Shown here: positions 33,050 through 44,963 of the stretch, piece by piece
How positions within the stretch are numbered: the first letter of the stretch is position 1
Layout of the letters: each line of letters starts with the position of its first letter
Assembly (NCBI GenBank): GCA_020744425.1
Contig: JAGMUV010000006.1
Coordinates: 124,001 to 188,000, forward strand
Origin: Dactylonectria macrodidyma
Lineage: Eukaryota; Ascomycota; Sordariomycetes; Hypocreales; Nectriaceae
Direction: 5' to 3'
Length of the DNA: 64,000 nucleotides
Translations under genes and position numbers: made by a program
The notes under the pieces: model-generated
The model's input: the letters and a program-made list of their open reading frames with translations, nothing else
What the model was told of the DNA's origin: nothing
Databases searched by the model: none

Positions 33050-35471
33050 CTAAATCGGGTGTGGACGCCCTCGTGCCATCATTTGTTCCCTCCATGCCCA
33101 GCCTAAGGCCACAGCACTTGCAGGGCCGACAGTCACGCACGTAGCACCAAGTATGACAAGTACCTGAAACCAGTGTGTACTCAACTTCTTCGCCCTGTAC
33201 AAATCCCAGAATTGCAGGGCCTCCCAGTATAGGCCAGATGCGGATGTTATCATTCGCTCAGCGTGGACTGCGCTTGGTATGAGGAAAGATTGGCTCATAG
33301 GTGGCGACTGTAGTACGGTATAGAGACCTGCGATGGCTGAAATACTCGCTGAGAACATGTAAGCATAGCGGAGATAGGGAACATCCTTGGTGGGCTGCTC
33401 AATGCGATCTCGTCCACTGGTCTGCTTGACTGCATTCGTAAAAATACGACGGAGGACGGTGACCCAGATCGGGAACAGTTGCCAGATGATTCGGGCGACA
33501 GGGCGATTTCCTCCCACTGCGGGGAGGAGGAGAGCAACCGTCGGTGCGACGTAACCCAGAAAGAGTGCCGGAATAATCACCTTAGCATCTTCAGTGGGTA
33601 CCATGCGCTGGTCTAGAGCAAGATACTTCTCCTGAGGCGTCAGGATGTGGTGGATGAAGTAGTATAAGGGAGCTACCATGCCAATCCCGGCGCCTTGAGA
33701 TAAGAAACCGCAGATAACCGGTCCGAGGATCATCGGAGTCCAAGCATTTCCACGCCGTAGACTCTCGATAACCCAGATGAGTTGTGTAGTACTGAGATCA
33801 GCCAGAAAGCTAACCAAATGAGGCTGGTTGATCGTTGCGGAGCCGGATAATATGTCGCGAATTGCATGCAAGTTTGCAGATTGAGCATATAGTGCTAGCC
33901 CCACCAAAGGAAATGCACACACACTTCGCCACAGCTTGCTCTCCCTATGACCCAGCCCAACTCGGGGGTTAAAGGGCATGGTAGCTGTAAATGACCTAGC
34001 TGGTAAAGGGAGACCCTCAAACCTCGTCGCGCCAACCATACCATAACAATTCGCATCCACAAGGGCATCGCCAAGTCGGCACAGGACATGTCGCGCCAGA
34101 AACCTGTCCTTTGGGGTAGCGAGGGCTTCCAGCCGTGTGTGATGGCCAGCCATTTGCACCATTTGATTTGCCCGGAAGCGACGCGAGGACTCGTAGGTTG
34201 TTAGGACGCGTCTAATCTCGTCTAGCGAAGGTGGAGCGCCGGCAGACAGTTGCTTCAACTCGCGTAGGCTATTCGCCAAAGCTGTGGCGCTTTCGATCGC
34301 ATTATTTCCTCCTTGTCCCCTATCCAGGTTCCCACAGATTAGTTACAGATGTACACTAGACCTGACGTTAGCGTTCTCAACTTACGAATGCGGGGTCATC
34401 TTGTGGATCGAATCCCCGATACAGGCCAGCCGGTCAATGTTCCAGTGTTCGTGTTGTGCCTCTTCCAGGGCAAGCAACCCATACGATATTCGTCGGTCCC
34501 AATAGTCCCGAAAAACCGTGCCGGCGACAAGGGTGCTATCCAAGTAGGTGTTGACAAATTCGGTCACGTCTTCTTCAGAGAAGCGTGGGACATTCGGGGC
34601 ATGGTAGACTTGCTGCATCTTCTCAAAGATGAACCAATAGCAACGCCCCTGTTTTCCCACAACAATTAGGGAGGACCAATCTGTATTATATACACGATGG
34701 CCATCACCAGGGACGAGCGTCGGGAGTGGGGACGAAATGCCAAATAGGCACCGGTAGGTTGCGGTGACAGCTGAGAACGAAGCCCGAGTTAGGTGCGTCA
34801 CGGGAGTGTATAATCTAGCAGACAGTATGAATTAGATTACTTACCTGTTCTGTCTTGACTGATAAGGTGCGAGAGCCCTTGCTCATCAAACCGACGCCAC
34901 ATCTCATTTCGGATCACGCTATGGATGCCATCAGCGCCCACAACTACATGTCCTTGAAACTGTGAGCCGTCCTTGCAATGAACTACCGCTCCTTCTTTGA
35001 AATGTTCTACGCTTACGATCCGTTTGTTGACGAGTATCTTGGATGGATCCGGTAAGCGCTCAGAGAGGATCTGGAGAACCACTTGGCGATCCAGGAATGC
35101 TGTGGGATACGCCAAACTTGAGGGTTATAATTAGCCACCATTTTCTAGAAGAAGAACATCACTCACCGTGTCTGTTGCAGCTCCGGTAGGTCTCCTTGTA
35201 GAAGCAGCCTGCCATTGTCTACCCAGACGCTGCCTCGTACAGTCGGCTCAACGAAACTGGCAATCGAATCCCAGAGTCCGAGTTGATCCAGAATACGGAT
35301 GCCATTCGGCAGCAAGCCGATTGATGCGCCAACCTGAGGCGCAATATCCTTATATGCCTCGAGAACAAGATAGTCGATTCCTGTGCGTTCCAAACAATGC
35401 GCTAGTGTTAGGCCTGCAACCGACCCACCAACAATGATCACTCGGAATTTCTTCTCAGCCTGCTCCTTCAT
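33050..35471 (-). CDS. FAD monooxygenase fused to a polytopic membrane domain
   Basis: Four exons, 35471-35167, 35116-34845, 34770-34386 and 34319-33050 (introns 50, 74 and 66 nt), 743 aa. I start at [17 protein letters not shown]. Residues 1-430 are a PaxM-like class A flavin monooxygenase: GGSVAG (15-20), GADGIHS (162-168), GDSIHKM (311-317) and [11 protein letters not shown]. The second part has hydrophobic segments at about 452-467, 489-506, 516-546 (long, could be one or two), 568-590, 596-614, 637-657 and 704-729, so about seven passes. In fungal terpenoid pathways such monooxygenases epoxidise a prenyl chain, and a separate seven-pass cyclase closes it. Here both kinds of part are in one chain; whether the second is a cyclase is my guess. 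The exporter gene is divergent from it. Confidence 0.85.
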
Positions 35472-35640
35472 CCTTGCTGTATAATAGGAAGAAATATAAA
35501 TAGATGAGCTGCGATTTTCAGATAAAACGAATTGGAGAGAGTTGTTGATTGACAAGGGGAATTTTTGAAGTCTTATGTGTACAACGCCGTTTAAGATATT
35601 TCACAACCATCAATAGTTTTCAATCCCCCACATTGTCTTC

Positions 35641-35730
35641 GTCGGAACCAAGAAGGAGGAATGTCCGAGCATGACCTTATCTTCTTCGGAACCAAGAAGG
35701 CGGAATGTCCGAGCACGGCCTTATCTTCTT
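35641..35730 (+). repeat. 44-bp tandem duplication
   Basis: Unit containing CGGAACCAAGAAGG and GGAATGTCCGAGCA occurs twice in direct tandem with period 44 bp (CGGAACCA at 35643 and 35687), and a third copy starts (CTTCTTC) but diverges. Located 170-260 bp upstream of the monooxygenase start. Confidence 0.8.
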
Positions 35731-36125
35731 CAGAAATCTCCGAGAGTCTTGAGTACGTTTAACTAAACGTGATCCACATCGCTCAGCCAATATTCAGCAA
35801 CCATGGTACCATACACAAAGGGGCGATTAAATTTCGTTGGAGAAAAGTGCAGCTCCTGGGGCGGCGAACAGGCGAGGATTCTGTTTTGTTGTTTGGTAGA
35901 ATCGGGTAATTCTCGCTTGTGAATATTAACCCCACCACGTCGTCCATTATTATCAGAGACCTGGTATTTAGCACCTCCCGGTGCAAAAGATACGTTAACC
36001 ACCATAAAAATGGCCGCTACATTAGTAACACATATGCACTCTGAGAAAACTTTCAGCTTGCATAAGTGGAAGTTTCGACTCACTCCTTTCTCACTGCTGA
36101 CAAATGGACGAGAATGTTAAAAAGC

Positions 36126-36175
36126 GCCCCACCAAAGTAAAGTAAGCCCCACCAAAGTAGAGAGCCCCACCAAAT
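36126..36175 (+). repeat. Three GCCCCACCAAA copies
   Basis: GCCCCACCAAAGTA, GCCCCACCAAAGTA and GCCCCACCAAATAT are spaced by about 17-19 bp between the divergent genes. Possibly clustered regulator sites; possibly a decayed microsatellite. Confidence 0.65.
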
Positions 36176-36549
36176 ATTGAGTGCCAGATCCACGAACCTA
36201 ATTCTTATCCCCATGGGGTAGTGATCTCTCCAAGAGTCCAGATCATCCCCTGCGGAGTCTGTCTCCTCACGAACTACCGGTAAGCCCGTTGCAAATCAGA
36301 ACATATCTCATTCTCACAATGCCCTATTACTGGAGTTTGCTTTCAATGCCGAGTTTTTTCCTTTATTTAGAGTTATGTTGCATGTCACCTGCTAGTACTT
36401 TGAACTCAGTCGCCTAACCCACATGAACCATATTCCATGGGTCAGACGTACCTACTTATTCTCCTCCACCCCCCGTCTTCTCCCCCAGCCTCTGTCCAAT
36501 ATCCCATTGAGTATTCCTCTTTATATAAACCCTTAAAACGTCAGAAGTC

Positions 36550-38331
36550 ATGGCCACAACAGCCACTCCCCCAGTGCCTAATTCTCTTTACAGCCACAAG
36601 GAAAAGCCTGAATCCACCCACGATGAGCACAGGCGTACCCTGACGGTGAAGCCATTTCCCGACGCTGTCAAGTCGGAAGCAGGTATCCTGGTCGACACTG
36701 AAGGCCTTCGGGGTGAGACTTCGCTCAAACTCGCACCTGATGGACATGTATGGCAATGGCACCGATATTATGTATGTGACACTCGGGACTGACGGATATG
36801 GACAGACTGTGCTTCTCCCTCAGCCAACCGATGACCCTAATGACCCCCTCAACTGGTCGTGGGCCAAGAAACACAGTATTTTGCTTACTATAGCCTGGGG
36901 TGCCCTGTGCGCCGACTTCACTTCTGCGATGGGTCCTTCTGTTATCTTCCCTCAAGCAACCGAATGGCAAATCGATCCCGACACAGCCAACCGCCCTAAT
37001 AGTATGAATGTCTTGTTCGGGTGAATTCTCCGTATATTGTCTCAGAGGTCGCACATTTACTGATAATACTCCAGAGGCATTGGTGGACTGATCTGGGTCC
37101 CTATGAGTTCATTCTGGGGACGAGCGCCTGTTCTTTTGTGGACTACCATAGCTGGGTTCGGATTCAGTATTGGTGCCGCAGTGTCGCCGACATATGAGTG
37201 CTACTTCGCTATGCGAGTGCTCACAGCGCTGTTCCTTACGGCTGGCCAGACCATGGTCATTGCGTTCATCAAGGATCTGTTCTTCTTTCATGAACGCGCC
37301 CGCAAAATAGGTCTCTGGGCTGCTCTCTACATCGCATCACCTTATGTCGGACCGTGTTTGGGAAATTTTATTATTTCGCAAACGGGGCACTGGCCAGACG
37401 TTTACTGGCTCTGCGTGGGTGTTGTCGGCCTTCAAGTCGTGCTCGTTGTACTATTCGTAGACGAGACATGGTACAACCGTCAGAAGGATAGCCATGAGCA
37501 CCCACAGAGGGCAGCAGGTGTGGCTGGTCGCTTTTCACGAGTCCTTGGAGCGTGGCAGCTGCAGAATCACAAGACCTATTTTCCAAAGGCGCTTGCAGCC
37601 ATGACGAGATTTGCCCTCGCTATCACAAGGCCGGTGGTCTTTCTGGCGTGCTTGAACTAGTGAGATTCTCTTACATATGACTGAATTGGACTCTGGGAGC
37701 TGACGCTTGAACTAGCCTGATGATCTTTGCGTGGGCTATTGGAATAAACATTTCTACTAGCATTCTCTTCGCACAACCGCAAGCTATTGGAGGCTATGGC
37801 TATTCCAGCAAAGGCCTCGGCTTCCTTTACTTCACACCTATCGGAGGCGTTGTCATTGGCGAGATTTTCGGCCATTTCTTCAATGACTACTTGGCGCGAC
37901 GCTACATTCATAAGCATGGAGGCGTTTTTGAGCCTGAACAACGTCTCTGGATGGGCTATATATCGATTGGACTTATGGCTCCGGCGCTTATCCTTGTCGG
38001 CGAGGCTCTGAGACACCACTTGAATGTTGCCGCAATCGTTTTCGGTTGGGGCACATTCGTCGTGGGTTGTATGACAATGTCGGTCGCTGTGCAGGCCTAC
38101 GTGCTCGACTCCTATCCTACCATGCCGGCTGAGCTAGGAGGCTGGCTCAACTTCGCGCGCACATTTGGTGGCTTCAGCGTTGGATATTTCCAATCACCCT
38201 GGGTATCCAAGGTTGGTGTGGATGGAAGTTTCGGCACACAGGCCGCGATCGTGGTTTGTGCGGCTATCCCACTTATGATTGCTCATCGCTTTGGACATCA
38301 GTTAAGACGGAAATTCCCAGTGAGCCAATGA
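36550..38331 (+). CDS. MFS transporter, drug/metabolite exporter type
   Basis: Four exons, 36550-36747, 36806-37020, 37075-37659 and 37716-38331, introns 54-58 nt, 537 aa. The N-terminal soluble part ends LLPQPTDDPNDPLNWSWAKK, the signature of DHA1-type fungal transporters before the first membrane span. About twelve hydrophobic spans follow; motif A-like sequence FGGIGGLIWVPMSSFWGRAP lies after span 2, and the loop DETWYNRQ is typical of the family. It lies head to head with the monooxygenase fusion, so it may export that pathway's product. Substrate unknown. No lesion seen. Confidence 0.87.
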
Positions 38332-41300
38332 ATGAAAGGTTCAGGTTTCCTCTACTAAAGTATACAAGGAGGCGGTGAGCTCGCGGTGATGGAACCCGGA
38401 TCAAGATTGGGGTTCTAGATGAATGCTATCGTTGTGCGATTCTCGTAGGCAAGTTACAGGATATATAGCCCAGCGCTGATTTCAATTCGAGTAAGTCAAG
38501 TTGGGGGCTCTAACTTGATTACTTGATATAAAATAGTCCATGAACTTACTTAACTTGAATTGAATTGATATACTTGAACTGAAAGCGCTGACCTGACCCC
38601 AGGATGAAGCAGTTGGTAATCTCACGCCTCCCCTCCATCCCAACCCATCAGGTCCCCACCAAAGCTGACGACCTCGCCCACAGTGATCGCTTGATGGCCT
38701 AGCCAATTCCGTAGCTGCCACACATCATCGTACATTGACCATTTCCATGCCTAACACGACAACACTGCTTAGTAACGCACTTATCCTTTCTGCTAACATA
38801 GACCCCGGTCTATTCCTTAGGACCTGATCCAACCTACCCTATACCCGGTACAGGCTAGGCTCCGGACACGACCGCTACAATATTTTTAAACAATAAGGCT
38901 AACTGTTACGACCCAGGGAGATCAACCGCGTACGAACGGGAAACGGCGGAGCTCGGAACGGAACAAACAGACCCTTACTATCGCCATATCGATCTGTTTC
39001 TTAGTTACGGAGCTAGCTAGGACGCATTCGTCCGATACCAAAAGCCCGTTAAACCACAGTTAGCTAACTTCATTGTCGGCTTTATCACGCACTCGCTTGC
39101 TTTGATTTCTGATGTCCTTCACTACGTAGGCACTTTGACGACACGTTGGTTCGTTTCTGACTATTTCTAGTTGAGCGATTGGATTGGAATAATTGTCGCG
39201 CTGATTGCACTATTGGTTACAACATTCCCTACGCCGCTTATGCTGGCTAGCGGTCATAGAATGCTAACGTTGTAGTAGATGCTAGATCATGATGAACCTG
39301 CCCCCCCAAAAGTATACATTCGGGTATCACAGTGCTACAATACTTGGTGCTTTCTTAAACTGTGTCTTTTTTCTAGCCTTGAGATCACGAACACCATCAT
39401 GGCGATCCTGGGTCCGAGAGTCAACACGACCACGACGTAAATGGAAGTAGAACCTCGATACGTGACACCAGCAGCAAGCTGTCATTCGATCTTCCGAGGC
39501 GGAAATAGTTGGCATAAATTATGCTCACAAGTCGTTATTAGCTAACCAAGAACCACCAAAATCACAACCACAACATCGTCACTGCGAAACCTCACGGAAG
39601 GGACCTGGGAATGCTAGGTGTTTTCATCCATGTTCTCGGCGACGCATTGAATAACGTTGGTTGCAAGGCGGCAAGGTAACAAAACCGTATTCAATACCAA
39701 TATATCGCAGTGGAGTTATAAGTATGGAAAAGGTTCAAGTAAATAACTGAAACCCAATAGAATATTTAAAAAGGAGGGCGGTATTTATATTTTGTACAGA
39801 ACACTGTTAGATACTACTGCATGGGTGCACGCTGTACATAGGACTGGGATAGGCTTAGGTCATCAATTCATGCGTTCGTCGCTCGGACCTTCCCTCATCC
39901 ATGGCAAATCGGGAAGCGGAAGTGGTTTAGCAATAGGGGCCAGCGGCCACAGAAGAGGCGTCTCCGAAAAGATCGTTCACTGCCCCTGTATTAGTAAATT
40001 ATGCTTATTTATGCAAATGTGTTCTCACCGCTCGCGATACGTCGGACTTGGTCACTGCTCCTTACGAGGGAAGGGGGGAAAGAGGGGTCATGCTTCGGCC
40101 CGCTGGAGCTAACTAGCCATCCCTACCCCATTAAGTAAGTGAAGTGAACGCCAAGAGCGCATCGCCTCAGTCGGCCTTAGCATGTATACATAGTAAGAGG
40201 AGCTGCAATAACTCCCAAGCCTTTCCATCACGAAGGTGGATGTAGTGATGTAATGGGCCAGGGCCCATGTCCTTGCGGCTGTGCTATATGACTTATAAGG
40301 CCTGTACGTGCTAGAGACTAGAAAACTTTGCATAGCTCGATAGCACTTAGGTAGGAACTTCTTTCTTTCTTCTTTATCTTTAAAATAAATAGCATCATGG
40401 ACTGGATAGCTGGAATAGTTACCAGAGGCCGTTCAAAGGTACAGCCGTGGCACTATCTAAGTTTTGATATCTTTGTTAGTCATGTGGTAAAGGGGTCAAG
40501 ATAAAGCCGATAGCTGGGGGAACCTTAAGATTGGGACGCTGCTTGGTGCTTCATTACATCACCTCGAAAAATCTTCCATAGCAGACTTGGGCTTAATGAT
40601 GCTTAGTTTCGGCTTGCTTCAAGGCCGCCTTACCGCATTACGAGCGTCTCACCCCATGCTCTCTGCTCTAGCGCAAGGTGTATCTAGATTGGGTTCATGG
40701 CCGAATAATCTTGTGCGATGGGTGATGAGAAACAAAATGCCCTCGTAGTCGACCAGCGTAGGAACTGAAAGGCACTGCTATCTGGGTCACCTATGCACTC
40801 AGCCAAACCACATCGCTTCATCAAGGGTTGGCTCTCACGTGGCTCGCAACCGTACAGAGGCACTTTAGGGTACAAATTTGCAGCGACAGAGGCCCGCTAG
40901 CGGATGGGACTCGTGCTCGTGTTGGCCACCTTCTCCTGGGCGAATAGAGGATGTCTCGGGCTGGCCAGTCTCCGTAAGTTAGCTGTGGGAATCCCAACAG
41001 AGACGGCCCAAAACCGTGCTTGCGCCGGGGTTATGACGTAATGCGGCCAGCCGAGGTTTTACAGTTAGCCCCCTGTTACTCCGGGACATGCAAATTTCCC
41101 CACAATAAGGTACTGACGGAGCTATGGGACTAATTAAGGCCTACGGTGTGGAACCAGTGGATTGTGTGTATAGCGGAGGACTATCAAACTCCGGCGGGCT
41201 ATATAACCCCTATAATTAGATCCTCCTATCCACAGAGCTTTGCTCCCTGTCCGCCGCCCTGTTCTGCGACTTCAATACGAGCAAACGGGCCCGGTCAACT

Positions 41301-41703
41301 AGCAAGGGGAGAGAGGGCCCCCCCAAATACGATCGCGCCAAGAGAGCAGAAAGGACACACGCATAACTTCTAGAGCCGACGGGCATGGGTGACTAGCTGT
41401 ATTGTCTGAATATGCCGACGCCAGTGAGTGCCGCTGCGAGCTGCCCCATGATTAGCTTAGGCGATGCCGGACCAGGGGAGAGGCGTCTCGAAGGGGAACC
41501 CATCTCGAAGCCGGATATCTCACAGGACGACATCTATAAGGTGGCGACCATTGTCAATTCAATTTACTACTCACTCTTTCATCTTCACTCAGCTCTTGGC
41601 TTGAGCCGTCCTTCGCTAGAAACCCACCCATTCGTCGCTCATTCAGCACTCAGCACTTAGCAATCAGCACTCAGCACTCAGCACTAACTTCTCACCACAC
41701 ACA
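38332..41703. other. Gene-poor region, about 3.4 kb
   Basis: No gene could be supported. A possible solo LTR lies at about 38904-39333: it begins TGTTACGACCC, a start seen in some fungal Gypsy LTRs, and GCTACAATAYTT occurs just outside both edges, but no clear target duplication was found. The last part is the tyrosinase promoter with CAGCACT repeats. Confidence 0.4.
41643..41690 (+). repeat. CAGCACT repeats before tyrosinase
   Basis: Five copies of CAGCACT and one variant CAATCAG, mostly spaced 7-9 bp, directly upstream (14-60 bp) of the start codon, probably within the 5-prime leader. Confidence 0.75.
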
Positions 41704-42831
41704 ATGCTCTACCGTTCGTTCCTTACCATCTTCGCCATGGCGGCAGAGGCTGCCGCGAGCGCCATACCCCGTGCCGATGGCGCCTGCACCAACCCGGCCG
41801 TCCGCAAGGAGTGGCGCGAACTTAATGACGCCGAAAAGGCCGAGTACCTCCGTGCCGCCGTATGCCTGCGCGGGCTGCCCAAGGCCAAGTACGCCGATGT
41901 GGACGCCGTCACCACGCGTATGGACGACTTGGTCTACACCCACTTTGCCCTTAATACGGAAATCCACTTCGTGGCCAACTTCCTCCCGTGGCACCGCTGG
42001 TATGTGCAGCTGCACGAGGACCTGCTGCGCACCGAATGTGGCTTCACCGGTACGCAGCCGTACTGGGACTGGAGCATTGATGCCGACGCCAACAACACGC
42101 CCAACTCTCCTATCTTTGACCCCGTCACCGGCTTCGGCGGAGACGGCAAGCGCACCGGCAGCGACGAGCCTGGCTTCCAGCGTTGCGTGGTCGATGGCCC
42201 CTTTGCCAATACGAACCTGACGCTGGCTATGGGGTGGCCTGACATGAACGACCCCGGCAACCGCCTGCACTGCTTCACGCGCGAGTTCAACGGTGGTATG
42301 GGCAACGATGAAGACGGGGAGCCCATTATTGGCGACATGCAGGCAGGGGCGTACAACTCTAACGTCATGAAAATCATCTACGCCTTCGACAAGTTTCCCG
42401 AAATGGTTAACATGCTCGAGGGATTGCCGCACGCACAGAGTTTGTCTTTCTTTACCTTGCCTTGCCTCGAATATACTAACATACCTGCAGTCCACAGCAT
42501 CATCTTTGGCGATATGGGCCCCGCTACCTCGCCTAACGAGCCTCTCTTTTTCCTGCATCACGCCAATGTTGACCGTGCCTGGGCCAAGGTACGCCTCCTC
42601 TCTTTGCTCTTAGCTAGTGAAGGTTGAAATTGCTAACCCCCACCACAGTGGCAGGGCCGTAACGCTACCCGCCTGGCTGATTATGCCGGCTTCCAAGACC
42701 TCGACAGGACCATTTCGGCCTCCATCAATGACACTATGCCCGTCCTGGAGCTTGAAGATACTGAACCAATTGTTAAGGACTATATGGACATTAAGGCCGG
42801 TCCTCTGTGCTATACCTACTCGTCTATGTAA
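41704..42831 (+). CDS. Secreted tyrosinase-family copper enzyme
   Basis: Three exons, 41704-42439, 42491-42588 and 42649-42831 (introns 51 and 60 nt), 338 aa. The first intron is a multiple of three without a stop, so unspliced sequence also stays open, but the branch TACTAAC and the restored IHSIIFGDMGP favour splicing. An N-terminal signal peptide of about 20 residues is likely (MLYRSFLTIFAMAAEAAASA). CuA ligands lie in IHFVANFLPWHRW and upstream THF; CuB in IHSIIFG and NEPLFFLHHANVDRAW. It resembles short fungal tyrosinases without the large C-terminal cap. Such enzymes oxidise phenols to quinones. The nearest genes are a DUF1772-like gene and a regulator on the other strand. Confidence 0.88.
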
Positions 42832-44156
42832 ATACTGTTATAGTAAGCTGGGCTTGTAATATATTTAACTAATAGGAGTTCTTCGTTAAGTCAGTGAGTT
42901 AAATAAGTGACAATATAGTTTATAGTGAACTTTGACTTTAAATTATTCTCTTACTATTTTTTAACATAGACTGGCGTGGCGTGTCTTCAATCCTTCACGG
43001 CGCCCTAATACACTTTGTAAATCTAAGCCTCCCACTATGTAAATCGGAGGTTTTGAACACCCCTGCGGAGAACTGTCGCTGCTTCCTGATAATAGTTCGT
43101 CACTCTACCTGCTAAGTGCAGACGATACACGCACGTATCCCGCTATGACAGGCAATACCTAGTGGCCCAGTCAGATACTCAGAACTAGGGGCCGGCACTT
43201 CATTATACGGCGTGAGGACCGCCCTGGCCAGCATCGTTCCCCGGCGCCTTGACGATCTAAGGAACTCATGTTAGTGTTGTTAAAGGGTTGGTCAACGTCA
43301 CTAGGACGTTTAAAGGATTCGGACGCCCCGACTATCGGTGCTTTCTATACTCAAAAGGCTAACAATTGCGAAGACAATTCCACTGTTAAAGCCTCGCATC
43401 CGGCCCCGCTTGCGCAGATGTTCTGTCTTCGGGGCAGCGGTGTTTGCCTTTTCGGCCAGTTCGACGCGCACCCCAATAGTGTTGCTGCCTGATCTCCAAG
43501 TACGTGGTGGGATAAAGCAGAATTATGACTAAGATGTCGCAGTATTTCGACCGACCCCTCTGACTTGGGTAACTGGCCCCTTGAAGTTACACACGAGAAG
43601 CCTTGTTCCCTGCCTAGTGAAGCTCATAATTAGTACTATCTCTTCGCGTGATTATGTGGGCAATCATCATCAATACACATACATTCAGCTATCTATCTGT
43701 GTTGACAAACGCATCACCGAGATTCATCAACTCAAGATGTAACCAATACAGTGACTGCAACTGCACCCTAACACAGAATTATACCAGGACCGAAGCCCAG
43801 CACTACATCCAGTTGATGGAACATAAGGCATCAGTGAGGGAAGTGGTCTGCATCCCCAGGAACCTGGAGGTGTCGGCTCTCTAGCTCACACCGCATTTCT
43901 CTACAGCAGGTAAATGATCCAGCGCTTCGAAATGCCCCTATATCTCTACACAGCCTCTCTCGCAGCAGGTAACAACTGGTCGTGGATTCGGCGTTGATGT
44001 ATGACCCTAATTGCTTTAATTAATCACCCTGAATAATTCTGTGAGAATTCATTCCGTAAGAAATACGCCCATTTCCGCAATATAATTGGCCAAGGTAGGC
44101 AAATCCTAGAAATTAGAATATCCTTCGCCTGGTCAAAAGTAGGTCATACCGACATC
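42832..44156. other. Intergenic, no supported gene
   Basis: Between tyrosinase and the DUF1772-like gene, convergent 3-prime ends. Short ORFs at 43268-43532 and 43648-43884 have no motif. Confidence 0.4.
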
Positions 44157-44647
44157 CTATGTGCGTCCAGCCCCCAATGCAGCCATTGCGCCCGCCAGAA
44201 CAGCAAGCATAGCCAGTGCCATTCTCACTCTGTCCGCACTCTTCCATTCCAATAGCCATTTTCGAACATGCCTATCGCTGGGGTTTGGATCGTCACCTTT
44301 AGATTTCTCAGCTTGTATGATCCGCACATGTTCCGCGAACAATTCGTCGTTGATCGGGAAAACGACATAGCAAGTGTATGGAATAATGAACAGCGTAGAG
44401 ATTGCCACAGCGACATTAAAGATAAAGGAGGGACTCCGCACCCCAGCTGGTAAGGATCAAATTGAATCAATCCGCTACTATACCGTGTGAGTATGGTCTC
44501 CGCAGATTGCGGCAGCACCATGCTCACAATGAAGCCCTCAGCTAACAAGCCTTCCTTAGAGCTAACCAAAAATAGCGCCCCTTTATTCCTTTCAAAAGGG
44601 TCGCAATTAACGGTGTTAACCGACGGTAGCCATCTGAACTTAGACAT
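44157..44647 (-). CDS. DUF1772-like membrane protein, 5-prime part unresolved
   Basis: The 3-prime part (44441-44157) reads FNVAVAISTLFIIPYTCYVV, FPINDELFAEH, WLLEWKSADRVRMALAMLA and ends GAGRT. The layout hydrophobic span, PxNxxL, then WxxxxxxR before a last span is that of DUF1772 proteins, a family that includes fungal anthrone oxygenases. An upstream frame to 44647 (GLLAEGFIVSMVLPQ) could be the first membrane span, but the two frames differ by two bases and I could not place an intron that joins them. So either an intron is missed or the gene is broken. Four-helix membrane enzyme or orphan; function not assigned. Confidence 0.45.
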
Positions 44648-44963
44648 GATAGATAAAGTAAGTGTTCCCTGATACGATGAAGTGGCTAAGCTTTCCTATG
44701 TATGTTTGCACCCACATGAATGGTAATGTGAATATGGATGAATAATCCCACTTTGGACTAAGATGTGTTACCATTGATGATTATGCTATTTTCTATTGCT
44801 ATGAGCTCCATTAGATTCACTAAGTCCTGACCACGAACCACACACTGTTTGGAACGAACCAACCACTTATCACTGGATCCATAAACCTGACACCCTATTT
44901 TCCCCGATGAGGTTGAGTTCTCGGATACGGAACTACGACGCCTCATGCAGCTTGATATGTGAT
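44648..44963. other. Short intergenic gap
   Basis: Between the regulator and the DUF1772-like gene, both on the minus strand. Nothing recognisable. Confidence 0.4.

Larger units (their letters stand above)
35472..36549. promoter_or_regulatory. Shared upstream region of monooxygenase and MFS exporter
   Basis: Divergent 1.08-kb intergenic region. Near the monooxygenase side lies a 44-bp tandem duplication (35641-35730); near the middle, three spaced copies of GCCCCACCAAAGTA. A CCAAT at 36496 and TATATAAA at 36522 precede the MFS start, the latter only about 20 bp upstream. An ORF at 35763-36083 (minus) has no family features. Confidence 0.5.

Noticed and set aside
35763..36083. 106-codon frame on the minus strand in the divergent promoter
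   Set aside because: The end looks protein-like but has no known motif, no clear ATG context, and overlaps an expected promoter.
41692..42561. 289-codon open frame on the minus strand opposite tyrosinase
   Set aside because: It is a mirror of the GC-rich tyrosinase coding strand; it has no domain and the plus strand has clear copper motifs and introns.
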